64,000 nucleotides of DNA, taken from positions 1-64,000 of the forward strand of contig NZ_NNRM01000022.1 of the NCBI RefSeq assembly GCF_002252525.1, written 5' to 3'. The position numbers were made by a program, and so were the translations under genes. The notes below the pieces were generated by a model. That model was not told the origin of the DNA and ran no database searches. It was given only the letters and a program-made list of their open reading frames with translations. Shown in pieces: positions 15,271 to 24,331 of the stretch. Position 1 is the stretch's first letter. Each line of letters begins with the position of its first letter. The stretch comes from Brucella pseudogrignonensis. Its GTDB lineage: Bacteria > Pseudomonadota > Alphaproteobacteria > Rhizobiales > Rhizobiaceae.

Positions 15271-15355
15271 TTTCTCGAAAGTCCCGGATTTTCGGGGTTT
15301 TTCCGTTATAAATCGCGAAATCCCACCTATTCCCGGATAATCCCGGTCACTGCCA
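15271..15355 (-). repeat. Phased direct repeats at the prophage left end (candidate transposase-binding sites) and putative terminus
   Basis: Reading inward on the leftward strand, three related 15-base units occur: GGGATTATCCGGGAA (15344-15330), GGGATTTCGCGATTT (15324-15310) and GGGACTTTCGAGAAA (15285-15271). Their starts are 20 and 39 bases apart, close to two and four helical turns. An inverted related unit lies at about 15282-15296. The stretch ends with a TG-CA type terminus candidate at 15355. Mu transposase binds three such sites at each end, so these are the likely L1-L3. The terminal base is not proved without the other end. Confidence 0.6.
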
Positions 15356-15522
15356 TATGATATTGCGGGTTACAGCACGCAAACTACCGGCGCAGGCCGC
15401 TTCGCACACTCGACGAACTTTGAGAGAAAAACTTTTTAGAGGATTGTTGGTCTACAGGGCCAGGCGAGGTTTATTGAACCTAAAGTAAACTTCATACTTT
15501 CGATCTAAGTGATTGGAAAATA

Positions 15523-15598
<76 letters not shown>

Positions 15599-15626
15599 GA
15601 CTGACTTGTCAGCCGCTGTGAGAGCC

Positions 15627-15654
15627 GTTTAGGCTGTTCGTTTGGAGAGTGCAA
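15627..15654 (-). promoter_or_regulatory. Predicted tRNA-Val promoter
   Basis: On the leftward strand TTGCAC (15654-15649) and CTAAAC (15632-15627) are 16 bases apart, about 30 bases before the tRNA start. The arrangement closely matches the promoter proposed for tRNA-Asp, which shares CTTG-CA and TAAACG elements. Confidence 0.55.
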
Positions 15655-15844
15655 GCGGAAAAATTAGAAAAATGCATTTTTTTAGTTCTCCGGCTAAAAT
15701 CGATAGGCCCGCTGGGGATAACTCAAATCGGCGCTCTTATAAGAACTACGTGTGAGAGCCTGATTCATGCACTTGATCATGCAACGCGATTCTATTTTCC
15801 ATTTAATTTGAATGCGTTCGGGCGATACATGCAGAGATGTGGAT

Positions 15845-15885
15845 AAAAGCTCCCCTATAAGAAAGCCCGCAAAATGGGGGCTTTT
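15845..15885. other. Alternative hairpins with a shared arm between the two tRNA genes
   Basis: GGGGGCTTTT (15876-15885) can pair either with AAAGCCC (15862-15868) or with AAAAGCTCCCC (15845-15855), so two mutually exclusive hairpins are possible. This stretch, part of the gene-free interval 15599-16017, may be a leftward or rightward terminator or a small RNA 3' end. No protein gene was seen in the interval. Confidence 0.4.
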
Positions 15886-15927
15886 AAAATAAAATCGAAT
15901 TTCTTCTTTTTTCTTCAGACCACTCGC

Positions 15928-15956
15928 TTGACACTCGTGAGAGAACCCCTTAAACG
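15928..15956 (+). promoter_or_regulatory. Predicted tRNA-Asp promoter
   Basis: A perfect TTGACA at 15928-15933 is followed after 17 bases by TAAACG at 15951-15956. The tRNA starts at 16018, about 60 bases downstream. The hexamers resemble those of tRNA-Val on the other strand. Confidence 0.55.
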
Positions 15957-16017
15957 ACCGCTCACACCGAACGGAAACGCCGGTGACTACCCAGCCAAAC
16001 GGCTGAAAATGAAATGC

Positions 16018-16094
16018 GCGGGTGTAGCTCAGTTGGTTAGAGTGCCGGCCTGTCACGCCGGAGGTCGCGGGTTCGAGCCCCGTCACTCGCGCCA
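16018..16094 (+). tRNA. tRNA-Asp (anticodon GUC)
   Basis: A 77-base cloverleaf. The acceptor stem GCGGGTG pairs with CACTCGC, followed by discriminator G and an encoded CCA at 16092-16094. The anticodon stem-loop CCGGCCTGTCACGCCGG holds GUC. The T arm GCGGGTTCGAGCCCCG is standard. Confidence 0.96.
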
Positions 16095-16139
16095 TTTTCT
16101 TTCAAGAATTCGATCATAAAATCTTGAAGAAAATGGCGC
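16089..16139 (+). other. Long inverted repeat overlapping the tRNA-Asp 3' end
   Basis: GCGCCATTTTC (16089-16099) plus TTCAAGA (16101-16107) pairs with TCTTGAA (16122-16128) plus GAAAATGGCGC (16129-16139): 18 base pairs with one bulge and a 14-base loop. The left arm includes the tRNA CCA end. It may serve as a terminator or processing signal for the tRNA transcript, or be a mirrored relic of an integration event at the tRNA end. Confidence 0.6.
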
Positions 16140-16272
16140 TTCTCGCGTTTTTATTCCCCATGATGAAACATTCAAATCTTATGCTCAGTCATGCCTGATA
16201 GAGAGCTTTATCTCGCCGCGTGCTTAGCCGCGCAAGCGAATTAGCGTCATCATTCATATTGTCAGGGTGGGG

Positions 16273-16368
16273 CTATTTCGCTTTACGCTTCCAGGAGAGA
16301 TAGGCGACAGACAAAATCCCGGCCAGAATGACCAGAACGTCGCCACTTGTGAGCAGGTATGTGCTCAA
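16273..16368 (-). CDS. Candidate 31-aa membrane protein
   Basis: A short leftward frame with a strong ribosome site (AGGAGAGAGA, the GGAG about 7 bases before the start) and TTG start at 16368. The product begins MSTYLLTSGD, has a hydrophobic helix of about 17 residues (VLVILAGILSVAYLSW) and ends KRKAK, the positive-inside pattern of a single-span membrane peptide. It is too short for statistics. It stands alone between tRNA-Asp and the nuo region; similar-sized subunits (KdpF, CydX) are known, but no partner gene is near. Confidence 0.45.
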   Translation of the reverse strand: MSTYLLTSGDVLVILAGILSVAYLSWKRKAK

Positions 16369-16445
16369 ATCTCTCTCCTTTTATTAAGCTCAGACTTTGA
16401 TGTCGAAGCGATGAGGTGTTCGTACCTGCAGTTTCGTCAGCATTT

Positions 16446-16883
16446 GATTCTTATGCCAATGCGAAAGCGCTACGATCCTGAGGGGCAATTCTAAAAAATA
16501 GTGGCTGATTGCTGAAGGCACGCGAAACCACTCATTGAATCGCTGGCGCTAATTCATTTCAAGAATCGTGGACATGACGATGAGAATTTTCCGCCGGTAG
16601 CGACAGGTCGGCAGAAGTGAGGAGAGGGCTGTTTTGCACTTTATATATAAGTGTGATTTTCACTCTCTATATATAAAGAGTGCTCAGCGACTTTCCTGAA
16701 GCGAAGCTGCGCCTCAATTTATTCCGCATTCGAAAGCAAGCGAGTGAATCGCATCCCGGTTTGCGCTTCGCAATGAATGTGAGCAATAGAAATGAATCGG
16801 AGGCATTTGCGGTGAATGACAGGTGCGAACTTGATTGAAAATCCGCCGTCAGTTTTGTCGCTCGCATCTAAATCGATTGATTC
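16446..16883. other. GANTC-rich, gene-free interval upstream of nuo
   Basis: Six GANTC sites (16446, 16537, 16563, 16746, 16794, 16879) fall in 438 bases, against about 1.7 expected for random sequence. GANTC is the CcrM methylation site in alphaproteobacteria. The interval 16369-17220 contains no convincing protein gene; it also holds an A+T-rich palindrome. It separates the tRNA-Asp region from nuoA and may carry the nuo promoter. Confidence 0.5.
16641..16676. repeat. A+T-rich palindrome
   Basis: TTATATATA plus AGTG on the left mirrors CACT plus CTCTATATATAA on the right around TGATTTT. It lies about 550 bases upstream of nuoA, amid the GANTC cluster. It could be a protein-binding site or a DNA-melting element; no function is known. 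Confidence 0.45.
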
Positions 16884-17220
16884 TATTCGCCTCAAAATGG
16901 CGAAAGACGGTTTGTCTCTAAATACTCACGAAATTATGATGTTTTCGTGCTATACGAAAATAGGGTGGCATATATGGGCTTGATGTTGCCTCTTATTAAG
17001 CATCTTGACCGGACTATACCCGCCTGATCGCGTTGGAGGGCTTGCGCTTGCGCGCATGCTGCGCTAACCGTCCCCGCGAAATGAACTAAGTTCGCACGGC
17101 ATGCCTTTTGAAGCTGCTTGAGGCGACGAGGTCGCAATAGATGCAATGTGTCGCATGGTGGTAAGCTTCAAAAAGCTTATGACAGGCGGCGCAGCCTCGT
17201 ATTCAAGCCGGATAAGGATC

Positions 17221-17586
17221 ATGAACGAGCTTTTAAGTTCCTATTTGCCGATTGTCATCTTTCTCGGCATCGCAATGGTAATCGGTGTAGCCCTTCTGGT
17301 TGCGCCGTTTCTAGTCGCGTACAGACAGCCCGACCCGGAAAAGCTTTCAGCTTACGAGTGCGGCTTCAATGCCTTTGATGACGCCCGTATGAAATTCGAC
17401 ATCCGTTTCTATCTGGTGTCGATTCTCTTTATCATCTTCGATCTCGAAGTCGCCTTCCTGTTCCCGTGGGCAGTGTCCTTCGGTGCAATCGGCTGGTTTG
17501 GTTTCCTGTCGATGATGTTGTTCCTTGGTGTTCTGACCATCGGCTTCATCTATGAATGGAAGAAGGGAGCGCTGGAATGGGATTGA
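17221..17586 (+). CDS. nuoA: NADH-quinone oxidoreductase subunit A
   Basis: A membrane-arm subunit of respiratory complex I, 121 residues with three membrane helices. The start ATG at 17221 ([16 protein letters not shown]) is chosen because it matches the family N-terminus and follows GGATAAGGATC; the frame stays open upstream for 25 codons of non-homologous sequence. The conserved [17 protein letters not shown] loop near residue 46 carries the cysteine involved in active/deactive switching in mitochondria. It begins the 14-gene nuoA-N operon; nuoB starts inside its last codons. Confidence 0.97.
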   Translation: MNELLSSYLPIVIFLGIAMVIGVALLVAPFLVAYRQPDPEKLSAYECGFNAFDDARMKFDIRFYLVSILFIIFDLEVAFLFPWAVSFGAIGWFGFLSMMLFLGVLTIGFIYEWKKGALEWD

Positions 17587-18170
17587 CCGGCACAAATCAG
17601 TCGTCGGGTTCGACGCTCATTGCTCCGCAGCCAAAGGGTATTCTCGACCCTCGCACGGGCAAGCCTGTTGGCTCCGACGATGCGTTTTTCAACGATCTGA
17701 ACAGCGAACTGTCTGACAAGGGTTTCATCGTCACATCTGCTGACGCTCTGATCACCTGGGCACGTACTGGCTCGCTGATGTGGATGACCTTCGGTCTCGC
17801 ATGTTGCGCTGTGGAAATGATGCACATTTCCATGCCGCGCTATGACGCCGAGCGTTTCGGTATCGCGCCGCGCGCATCTCCACGCCAGTCCGATGTTATG
17901 ATCGTAGCAGGTACGCTGACCAACAAGATGGCTCCGGCTCTCCGCAAGGTCTACGACCAGATGCCTGAGCCACGTTACGTCATTTCGATGGGTTCATGCG
18001 CCAACGGCGGCGGCTATTACCACTACTCTTATTCTGTAGTGCGTGGCTGCGACCGCGTTGTTCCGGTCGATATTTATGTTCCAGGCTGCCCGCCAACGGC
18101 GGAAGCTCTGCTCTACGGCATTCTGATGCTGCAGAAGAAAATACGTCGTACAGGTACGATCGAGCGTTAA
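17577..18170 (+). CDS. nuoB: NADH-quinone oxidoreductase subunit B
   Basis: The peripheral-arm subunit of 197 residues that carries the N2 iron-sulfur cluster next to the quinone site. The adjacent cysteine pair is at C76-C77 ([11 protein letters not shown]), with further ligands in [11 protein letters not shown] and the [12 protein letters not shown] motif. The N-terminus ([15 protein letters not shown]) is the usual alphaproteobacterial extension. The start ATG at 17577 overlaps the nuoA end by 10 bases, so translation is coupled. Confidence 0.97.
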   Translation: MGLTGTNQSSGSTLIAPQPKGILDPRTGKPVGSDDAFFNDLNSELSDKGFIVTSADALITWARTGSLMWMTFGLACCAVEMMHISMPRYDAERFGIAPRASPRQSDVMIVAGTLTNKMAPALRKVYDQMPEPRYVISMGSCANGGGYYHYSYSVVRGCDRVVPVDIYVPGCPPTAEALLYGILMLQKKIRRTGTIER

Positions 18171-18266
18171 TAGGGCTTTCGCAGTCCCGTTGGTGCAAGA
18201 GGGTTTATTAGAGTTCGATCCGTTTTCCCAAGGATGGGTCGAAATCTAAAAGAGGAAGTTAGAGAT

Positions 18267-18875
18267 ATGAGCGAAGAAGCTCTTGGTGAACTTTCCGGCT
18301 ATGTAAAAGAACGTCTCGGCGATGCGATCGAAGAGGCGAAGCTGGCCTATGGCGAGCTTACTCTTAATGTTCCGGTTACGAGCCTGATCAGCGTTCTGAC
18401 GTTTCTGCGCGATGACGTGCAGTGCCAGTTCGTGAACCTGACGGATATTTCCGGCGTAGACTATCCGCAGCGCGTTCAGCGCTTCGATGTTGTCTATCAG
18501 CTCATGTCTCCACGCCAGAACCTCCGCATTCGTGTGAAGGTTAAGGCCGATGAAGATACGCTGGTTCCTTCAGCTGTCGGCGTTTACGTCGGTGCTGAGT
18601 GGTTTGAACGTGAAACATACGACATGTATGGCGTTCTGTTCTCTGGCCACCCGGATCTGCGTCGCATTCTGACCGATTACGGTTTTGAAGGTCATCCGCT
18701 GCGCAAAGACTTCCCAACGACTGGTTTTGTTGAAGTTCGCTATAGCGATGAAGCAAAGCGTGTCGTTTATGAGCCTGTCATGCTGCGACAGGAATTCCGC
18801 AATTTTGATTTTCTCTCGCCATGGGAAGGGACGGATTACGTCCTGCCGGGCGATGAGAAAGCCAAGACGAACTGA
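18267..18875 (+). CDS. nuoC: NADH-quinone oxidoreductase subunit C
   Basis: A peripheral-arm scaffold subunit of 202 residues, separate from NuoD as in most alphaproteobacteria. The signature [20 protein letters not shown] lies near residue 113, followed by [17 protein letters not shown]. The start ATG at 18267 follows AGGAAG; the frame is open for 11 further codons upstream without homology. A 96-base gap after nuoB contains no gene. Confidence 0.96.
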   Translation: MSEEALGELSGYVKERLGDAIEEAKLAYGELTLNVPVTSLISVLTFLRDDVQCQFVNLTDISGVDYPQRVQRFDVVYQLMSPRQNLRIRVKVKADEDTLVPSAVGVYVGAEWFERETYDMYGVLFSGHPDLRRILTDYGFEGHPLRKDFPTTGFVEVRYSDEAKRVVYEPVMLRQEFRNFDFLSPWEGTDYVLPGDEKAKTN

Positions 18876-18892
18876 GCGACAGGAAGCTGAAC

Positions 18893-20086
18893 ATGGCTGA
18901 GACTCAGGTCCGCAACTTTAATATCAACTTTGGTCCGCAGCATCCTGCTGCGCACGGCGTTTTGCGTCTTGTTCTTGAACTCGACGGCGAAGTCGTGGAA
19001 CGCGTCGATCCGCATATCGGTCTGCTGCATCGCGGCACTGAAAAGCTGATGGAAACGAAGACCTATCTTCAGGCACTTCCTTATCTCGACCGCCTCGATT
19101 ACGTAGCGCCGATGAACCAGGAACACGCCTACGCTTTGGCTGTTGAGCGTCTGCTCGGCATCACAGTGCCGAAACGTGGCCAGCTGATCCGCGTTCTTTT
19201 TTCGGAAATCGGCCGTATCCTGAACCACATTCTGAACGTGACCACGCAGGCCATGGACGTCGGCGCACTGACGCCGCCGCTCTGGGGCTTCGAAGAGCGT
19301 GAAAAGCTGATGGTGTTCTACGAGCGCGCTTGTGGCGCCCGTATGCACGCAGCTTACTTCCGTCCAGGTGGCGTTCATCAGGATCTGCCTGATCAGCTCA
19401 TTGAAGATATCGGCAAATGGATTGATCCATTTTTGTCGACGACGCTTACGAACCTCGATGATCTGATTACGCCAAACCGCATTTTCAAGCAGCGTAACGT
19501 CGATATTGGCGTTGTTTCGCTCGAAGATGCATGGGCATGGGGCTTCTCGGGCGTCATGGTTCGCGGTTCGGGTGCAGCATGGGATCTGCGTAAGTCGCAG
19601 CCTTATGAATGCTACAACGAAATGGAATTCGATATTCCTATCGGCAAGAACGGTGACTGCTATGACCGTTACCTGATCCGTATGGAAGAAATGCGCCAGT
19701 CGGCTCGCATCATGCGCCAGTGCGTAGATCTTCTGCTTGGCAAGGAACGCGTCGGTCCTGTTTCGAACACCGACAACAAGATCGTGCCGCCGAAGCGCGG
19801 CGAGATGAAGCGCTCGATGGAAGCGCTCATCCATCACTTCAAACTTTACACGGAAGGCTACCATGTGCCTGCAGGTGAAGTTTACGCAGCAGTTGAAGCA
19901 CCAAAGGGTGAATTTGGCGTCTTCCTCGTATCGGATGGCTCCAACAAGCCTTACCGCTGCAAGCTGCGCGCACCGGGCTTTGCCCATCTTCAGGCTATGG
20001 ATTTCCTGTGCCGCGGCCACATGTTGGCTGACGTGTCGGCAATTCTTGGCTCGCTCGATATCGTGTTTGGTGAGGTTGACCGCTGA
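18893..20086 (+). CDS. nuoD: NADH-quinone oxidoreductase subunit D
   Basis: The 49-kDa-type subunit of 397 residues that forms the quinone-binding site with NuoB. The N-terminal motif [16 protein letters not shown] (about residues 11-26) holds the histidines near the quinone head group; [13 protein letters not shown] and [16 protein letters not shown] follow. It is close in sequence to hydrogenase large subunits but lacks their nickel cysteines. Its stop overlaps the nuoE start as TGATG. Confidence 0.97.
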   Translation: MAETQVRNFNINFGPQHPAAHGVLRLVLELDGEVVERVDPHIGLLHRGTEKLMETKTYLQALPYLDRLDYVAPMNQEHAYALAVERLLGITVPKRGQLIRVLFSEIGRILNHILNVTTQAMDVGALTPPLWGFEEREKLMVFYERACGARMHAAYFRPGGVHQDLPDQLIEDIGKWIDPFLSTTLTNLDDLITPNRIFKQRNVDIGVVSLEDAWAWGFSGVMVRGSGAAWDLRKSQPYECYNEMEFDIPIGKNGDCYDRYLIRMEEMRQSARIMRQCVDLLLGKERVGPVSNTDNKIVPPKRGEMKRSMEALIHHFKLYTEGYHVPAGEVYAAVEAPKGEFGVFLVSDGSNKPYRCKLRAPGFAHLQAMDFLCRGHMLADVSAILGSLDIVFGEVDR

Positions 20087-20823
20087 TGTCCGTTCGCCGT
20101 CTCGCAGATGATGCCGTCCAGCCGGCTGGTTTCGCTTTCAACGCGGAAAACCAGGCCTGGGCGCACAAGACGATCGCAAAATATCCGGAAGGCCGTCAGC
20201 AGTCGGCTGTTATTCCGCTGCTCATGCGTGCGCAGGAACAGGATGGCTGGGTCACGAAAGCCGCTATTGAACATGTCGCTGATATGCTCGATATGCCGCT
20301 GATCCGCGTTCTAGAAGTTGCGACTTTCTATACGCAGTTCCAGCTCAAGCCAGTTGGCACTCGCGCGCACATTCAGGTTTGCGGCACCACGCCATGCATG
20401 TTGCGTGGTTCGGAAGCCCTGATGGATGTTTGCCGTCATAAAATCCACCACGATCCTTTCGAGCTTAATGCCGAAGGCACGCTGTCGTGGGAAGAAGTCG
20501 AATGCCAGGGCGCTTGCGTCAATGCACCGATGGTCATGATCTTCAAGGACGCTTATGAAGATCTGACGCCAGAACGCCTGGCTGAAATCATCGATACGTT
20601 CGAAGCAGGCAAGGGCGACACTGTTAAGCCAGGTCCACAGGATGGCCGCATCACGTCTGAGCCTATGGGCGGACTGACGGCTTTGACCGAAGATCTGGAC
20701 TACAGAAAAGTTGGTCTGGAAACCCGTAAGGCATCGGATGCCGCAGTTGCCAAAGCCAAGGCGGAAGCCGAAGCAAAGGCAAAGGCGGAAGCTGAAGCCG
20801 CAACCAAAGACGGAAGCAGGTGA
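20086..20823 (+). CDS. nuoE: NADH-quinone oxidoreductase subunit E
   Basis: A 24-kDa-type subunit of 245 residues carrying a [2Fe-2S] cluster (N1a) next to the flavin subunit. The ligands are C99 and C104 (VCGTTPCMLRG) and C140 and C144 (ECQGACVNAP). The C-terminal 60 residues extend beyond the typical 160-180 residue core and end in a low-complexity Ala/Lys/Glu helix, which is common in Rhizobiales but of no known function. nuoF starts 3 bases after the stop. Confidence 0.97.
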   Translation: MSVRRLADDAVQPAGFAFNAENQAWAHKTIAKYPEGRQQSAVIPLLMRAQEQDGWVTKAAIEHVADMLDMPLIRVLEVATFYTQFQLKPVGTRAHIQVCGTTPCMLRGSEALMDVCRHKIHHDPFELNAEGTLSWEEVECQGACVNAPMVMIFKDAYEDLTPERLAEIIDTFEAGKGDTVKPGPQDGRITSEPMGGLTALTEDLDYRKVGLETRKASDAAVAKAKAEAEAKAKAEAEAATKDGSR

Positions 20824-20826
20824 GAC

Positions 20827-22134
20827 ATGCTGGCTGATAAAGATCGCATCTTCACCAATATTTATGGCTTTAAAGACCAGTCGCTGAAAGGCGCTATGTC
20901 GCGTGGCCATTGGGATAACACCAAGGGCTTCATCGAAAAGGGCCGCGACTGGATCATCAACGAAATGAAGGCTTCCAACCTTCGTGGACGTGGTGGTGCA
21001 GGCTTCCCGACTGGCCTCAAATGGTCATTCATGCCGAAGGAAGTGACGGATCGTCCGCATTACCTCGTCGTGAATGCCGATGAATCAGAGCCGGGCACTT
21101 GTAAGGACCGCGAAATTCTGCGCCACGATCCGCATACGCTGATCGAAGGCTGCGTGATCGCCGGTTGTGCCATGAGCGCCCATACCGCTTACATCTATCT
21201 GCGCGGCGAATTCATGCGTGAGCGTGAAGCGCTGCAGGCAGCAATTGATGAGTGCTATGACGCTGGCCTTCTGGGCAAGAACAATAAGTGCGGCTGGGAT
21301 ATGGATATTTTCCTCCATCACGGCGCTGGCGCTTATATCTGCGGTGAAGAAACAGCTCTTCTCGAAAGCCTTGAAGGCAAGAAGGGCCAGCCACGTCTGA
21401 AGCCTCCGTTCCCTGCGAACATGGGCCTTTATGGCTGCCCAACGACTGTTAACAACGTTGAATCGATTGCTGTTGCTCCGACAATCTTGCGTCGCGGCGG
21501 TGCATGGTTCTCGTCTATTGGTCGTCCGAACAACGTCGGCACCAAGCTGTTCCAGATTTCTGGTCATGTGAACACGCCTTGCACCGTTGAAGAAAGCCTC
21601 GGCATTACTTTCCGCGAGCTGATCGAAAAGCACGCTGGCGGTATCCGTGGTGGCTGGGACAATCTGCTCGGTGTTATTCCTGGCGGTGCTTCCTGCCCGA
21701 TTATCAAGGGCGAAGACATGATGGATGCCATCATGGACTTTGACGGTATGCGCGAAAAGAAATCTTCGTTCGGTACGGGCGGCGTGATCGTCATGGACAA
21801 GTCCACTGACGTGATTAAGGCAATTGCCCGTCTTTCAGCTTTCTTCAAGCATGAAAGCTGCGGCCAGTGCACGCCTTGCCGTGAAGGCACGGGCTGGATG
21901 TGGCGCGTCATGGAACGCATGGTCAAGGGTAACGCGCAGAAGCGCGAAATCGACATGCTTCTCGACGTAACCAAGCAGATTGAAGGTCACACGATCTGCG
22001 CGCTTGGTGATGCTGCTGCATGGCCTATTCAGGGCTTGATCCGCAATTTCCGTCCGGAAATTGAAAAGCGCATTGACGATTATACACGCAACGCTGTTCA
22101 GAGCCGCAACATCCGCCTCGAAGCGGCTGAGTAA
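20827..22134 (+). CDS. nuoF: NADH-quinone oxidoreductase subunit F
   Basis: The flavin subunit of 435 residues, where NADH is oxidised. The FMN/NADH-binding loop [13 protein letters not shown] is near residues 55-67, and the cluster N3 ligands are C345, C348 and C351 ([13 protein letters not shown]) with C391 ([13 protein letters not shown]). It works with NuoE and NuoG as the dehydrogenase module. A 93-base gap with a hairpin separates it from nuoG. Confidence 0.98.
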   Translation: MLADKDRIFTNIYGFKDQSLKGAMSRGHWDNTKGFIEKGRDWIINEMKASNLRGRGGAGFPTGLKWSFMPKEVTDRPHYLVVNADESEPGTCKDREILRHDPHTLIEGCVIAGCAMSAHTAYIYLRGEFMREREALQAAIDECYDAGLLGKNNKCGWDMDIFLHHGAGAYICGEETALLESLEGKKGQPRLKPPFPANMGLYGCPTTVNNVESIAVAPTILRRGGAWFSSIGRPNNVGTKLFQISGHVNTPCTVEESLGITFRELIEKHAGGIRGGWDNLLGVIPGGASCPIIKGEDMMDAIMDFDGMREKKSSFGTGGVIVMDKSTDVIKAIARLSAFFKHESCGQCTPCREGTGWMWRVMERMVKGNAQKREIDMLLDVTKQIEGHTICALGDAAAWPIQGLIRNFRPEIEKRIDDYTRNAVQSRNIRLEAAE

Positions 22135-22153
22135 GCGGAAGAATACGTTGTAT

Positions 22154-22174
22154 GTCCGCCCGGGAAGGGCGGAC
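22154..22174 (+). other. Hairpin between nuoF and nuoG
   Basis: GTCCGCCC (22154-22161) and GGGCGGAC (22167-22174) form a perfect 8-base stem with a 5-base loop, followed only by TTTAGAGTTT. It may be a weak attenuator, an RNase processing site or an mRNA stabiliser within the operon. Confidence 0.5.
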
Positions 22175-22227
22175 TTTAGAGTTTGACATCTGGAAGATGC
22201 GGCAAGAGCCGCAGGTTTGGATAAGCG

Positions 22228-24312
22228 ATGGCAAATATTAAGGTTGACGGCACAGAGATCGAAGTACCCGATCACTATACGCTCCTTCAGGCTGCCGAAG
22301 CCGCGGGGGCTGAAGTCCCGCGTTTTTGTTTCCACGAACGGCTTTCCATCGCTGGAAACTGCCGCATGTGCCTTGTTGAAGTGAAGGGTGGACCGCCAAA
22401 GCCGGCAGCATCCTGCGCTATGGGTGTTCGCGATCTGCGTCCTGGCCCGAACGGCGAAGCACCTGAAATTTTCACCAACACGCCTATGGTCAAGAAGGCC
22501 CGCGAAGGCGTGATGGAATTCCTGCTCATCAACCATCCGCTCGATTGCCCGATTTGCGATCAGGCAGGTGAGTGCGATCTGCAGGATCAGGCAATGGCAT
22601 TTGGTACCGATGGCTCGCGCTATCGTGAAAACAAGCGTGCTGTTGAGAACAAGTATATTGGTCCACTCGTCAAGACCGTGATGACACGCTGCATTCACTG
22701 CACGCGCTGCGTCCGCTTCACGACTGAAGTGGCTGGCATTTCTGAGCTCGGCCTTATCGGTCGCGGTGAAGATGCTGAAATCACCACCTATCTTGAACGC
22801 GCAATGACCTCGGAACTGCAGGGCAATGTTATCGACCTTTGCCCGGTTGGTGCTCTGACTTCGCGTCCATATGAATTCCAGGCTCGTCCGTGGGAACTGA
22901 ACAAGACTGAAACCATCGACGTGATGGATGCTGTCGGTTCGAACATCCGCGTTGATACCCGTGGCCGTGAAGTGATGCGCATCATGCCGCGCGTCAATGA
23001 AGCGGTGAACGAAGAGTGGATTTCCGACAAGACCCGCTTCATCTGGGATGGTCTGCGCACCCAGCGCCTTGATCGCCCATATGTTCGCAAGGATGGTCGT
23101 CTTGTTGCAGCATCGTGGCCAGAAGCTTTCGCAGCAATCGCTGCCAAGGTTTCCGCTACTTCCGCTGACAAGATTGGTGCAGTCGCTGGCGATCTGGCTT
23201 CGGTTGAAGAACTCTATGCTCTGAAAAGCCTCATTGCATCGCTCGGCTCGAAGAATATCGATAGCCGTCAGGATGGCGTAGCACTTGATCCAGCTTTGGG
23301 TCGTTCAAGCTATCTCTTTAACACAACGATCGAAGGCATTGAAAATGCTGACGCTCTTCTGATCATCGGCTCCAACCCACGCGTTGAAGCCGCTGTTCTG
23401 AACGCTCGTATTCGCAAGCGTCAGCGCATGGGCCATTTCCCGATCGCTCTGATCGGCGAACAGGCTGAACTGCGTTACGACTACGAATATCTGGGTGCAG
23501 GCGCAGACACACTCGCAGCAGTTGCTTCGGGTAAGAACGCATTCCGCGACGTGCTGGCAAAGGCTGAACGCCCACTGATCATCATTGGTCAGGGCGCACT
23601 CACCGGCGAAAACGGTGCAGCAGTTCTCGCATCCGCTGCAAAACTTGCTCAGGATGTTGGTGCAATCAACGGTGAGTGGAACGGTTTCTCGGTTCTTCAC
23701 ACAGCTGCTTCCCGGGTCGGTGCTCTTGATCTCGGCGTTGTTCCGGGTGAGGGCGGCAAGGCTGCTCGCGATATGTTGGGCAATCTCGATGTTGTGTTCC
23801 TGCTCGGTGCAGACGAACTCGACATGACGACCAAGGGTTCGAGCTTTGTTGTTTATATCGGTACGCATGGCGATGCCGGTGCACATGCCGCTGACGTTAT
23901 CCTCCCAGGTGCAGCTTATACCGAAAAGTCGGGTACATGGCTCAACACTGAAGGTCGCGTACAGCTCGGCAACCGTGCTGGTTTCGCACCGGGCGAAGCA
24001 AAGGAAGATTGGGCAATCCTGCGCGCTCTTTCCGACACGCTCGGCAAGCGTCTGCCATTTGACAGCCTCGCACAGCTTCGCGCCAAGCTCTATGCAGACT
24101 TCCCGCATATGATGGCGATCGACACTATTGCGCCTGCTTCGGCCGACGACATCGTCGCGCTGGCTGCAAAGGCATCCAACATTTCCGGCGGCGCTGCGTT
24201 CGTTTCGCCGGTCAAGGATTTCTACCTGACGAACCCAATCGCGCGTGCTTCCGCTGTCATGGCCGAGTGCTCGGCGCTTGCGGCCGGCAGCTTCCAACAG
24301 GCAGCTGAGTAA
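22228..24312 (+). CDS. nuoG: NADH-quinone oxidoreductase subunit G
   Basis: The 75-kDa-type subunit of 694 residues, carrying three iron-sulfur clusters in its N-terminal 250 residues. The [2Fe-2S] ligands lie in [18 protein letters not shown] near residue 31, the His-ligated [4Fe-4S] in [18 protein letters not shown] near residue 106, and a further cluster in [10 protein letters not shown] near residue 154. The remainder is a molybdopterin-oxidoreductase-like domain without the metal site, as is usual for this subunit. It starts 93 bases after nuoF. Confidence 0.97.
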   Translation: MANIKVDGTEIEVPDHYTLLQAAEAAGAEVPRFCFHERLSIAGNCRMCLVEVKGGPPKPAASCAMGVRDLRPGPNGEAPEIFTNTPMVKKAREGVMEFLLINHPLDCPICDQAGECDLQDQAMAFGTDGSRYRENKRAVENKYIGPLVKTVMTRCIHCTRCVRFTTEVAGISELGLIGRGEDAEITTYLERAMTSELQGNVIDLCPVGALTSRPYEFQARPWELNKTETIDVMDAVGSNIRVDTRGREVMRIMPRVNEAVNEEWISDKTRFIWDGLRTQRLDRPYVRKDGRLVAASWPEAFAAIAAKVSATSADKIGAVAGDLASVEELYALKSLIASLGSKNIDSRQDGVALDPALGRSSYLFNTTIEGIENADALLIIGSNPRVEAAVLNARIRKRQRMGHFPIALIGEQAELRYDYEYLGAGADTLAAVASGKNAFRDVLAKAERPLIIIGQGALTGENGAAVLASAAKLAQDVGAINGEWNGFSVLHTAASRVGALDLGVVPGEGGKAARDMLGNLDVVFLLGADELDMTTKGSSFVVYIGTHGDAGAHAADVILPGAAYTEKSGTWLNTEGRVQLGNRAGFAPGEAKEDWAILRALSDTLGKRLPFDSLAQLRAKLYADFPHMMAIDTIAPASADDIVALAAKASNISGGAAFVSPVKDFYLTNPIARASAVMAECSALAAGSFQQAAE

Positions 24313-24331
24313 GCGAGAGAGAGACGGAATA

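Larger units (their letters stand above)
1..15355. mobile_element. Mu-like transposable prophage, partial (early region, lysis and first packaging genes)
   Basis: A block of more than 25 tightly packed genes, mostly leftward and many joined by 4-base ATGA overlaps, encodes the hallmark Mu functions in Mu order: repressor, Ner-like protein, MuA-type DDE transposase, MuB-type ATPase, GemA, Mor activator, lysis genes, gp26/gp27-like proteins and terminase. The late genes for portal, head and tail must lie beyond the left edge. The outer end is placed near 15355 because three phased repeats lie just inside it and a terminal CA (TG read inward) is available there; the exact base is inference. No early gene is visibly broken, so the element may be functional. 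Confidence 0.9.

Noticed and set aside
16267-16494. A 75-codon rightward frame upstream of nuo
   Set aside because: No ribosome site or recognisable domain, and it runs opposite the better-supported 31-codon leftward frame.
18836-20020. A 394-codon leftward frame opposite nuoD
   Set aside because: It is the complement of a certain nuoD gene with third-codon-position bias; the translation is rich in His, Arg and Cys and shows no domain.
22183-22228. A perfect TTGACA between nuoF and nuoG as an internal promoter
   Set aside because: No acceptable -10 hexamer lies 15-19 bases downstream, so a promoter is not supported.
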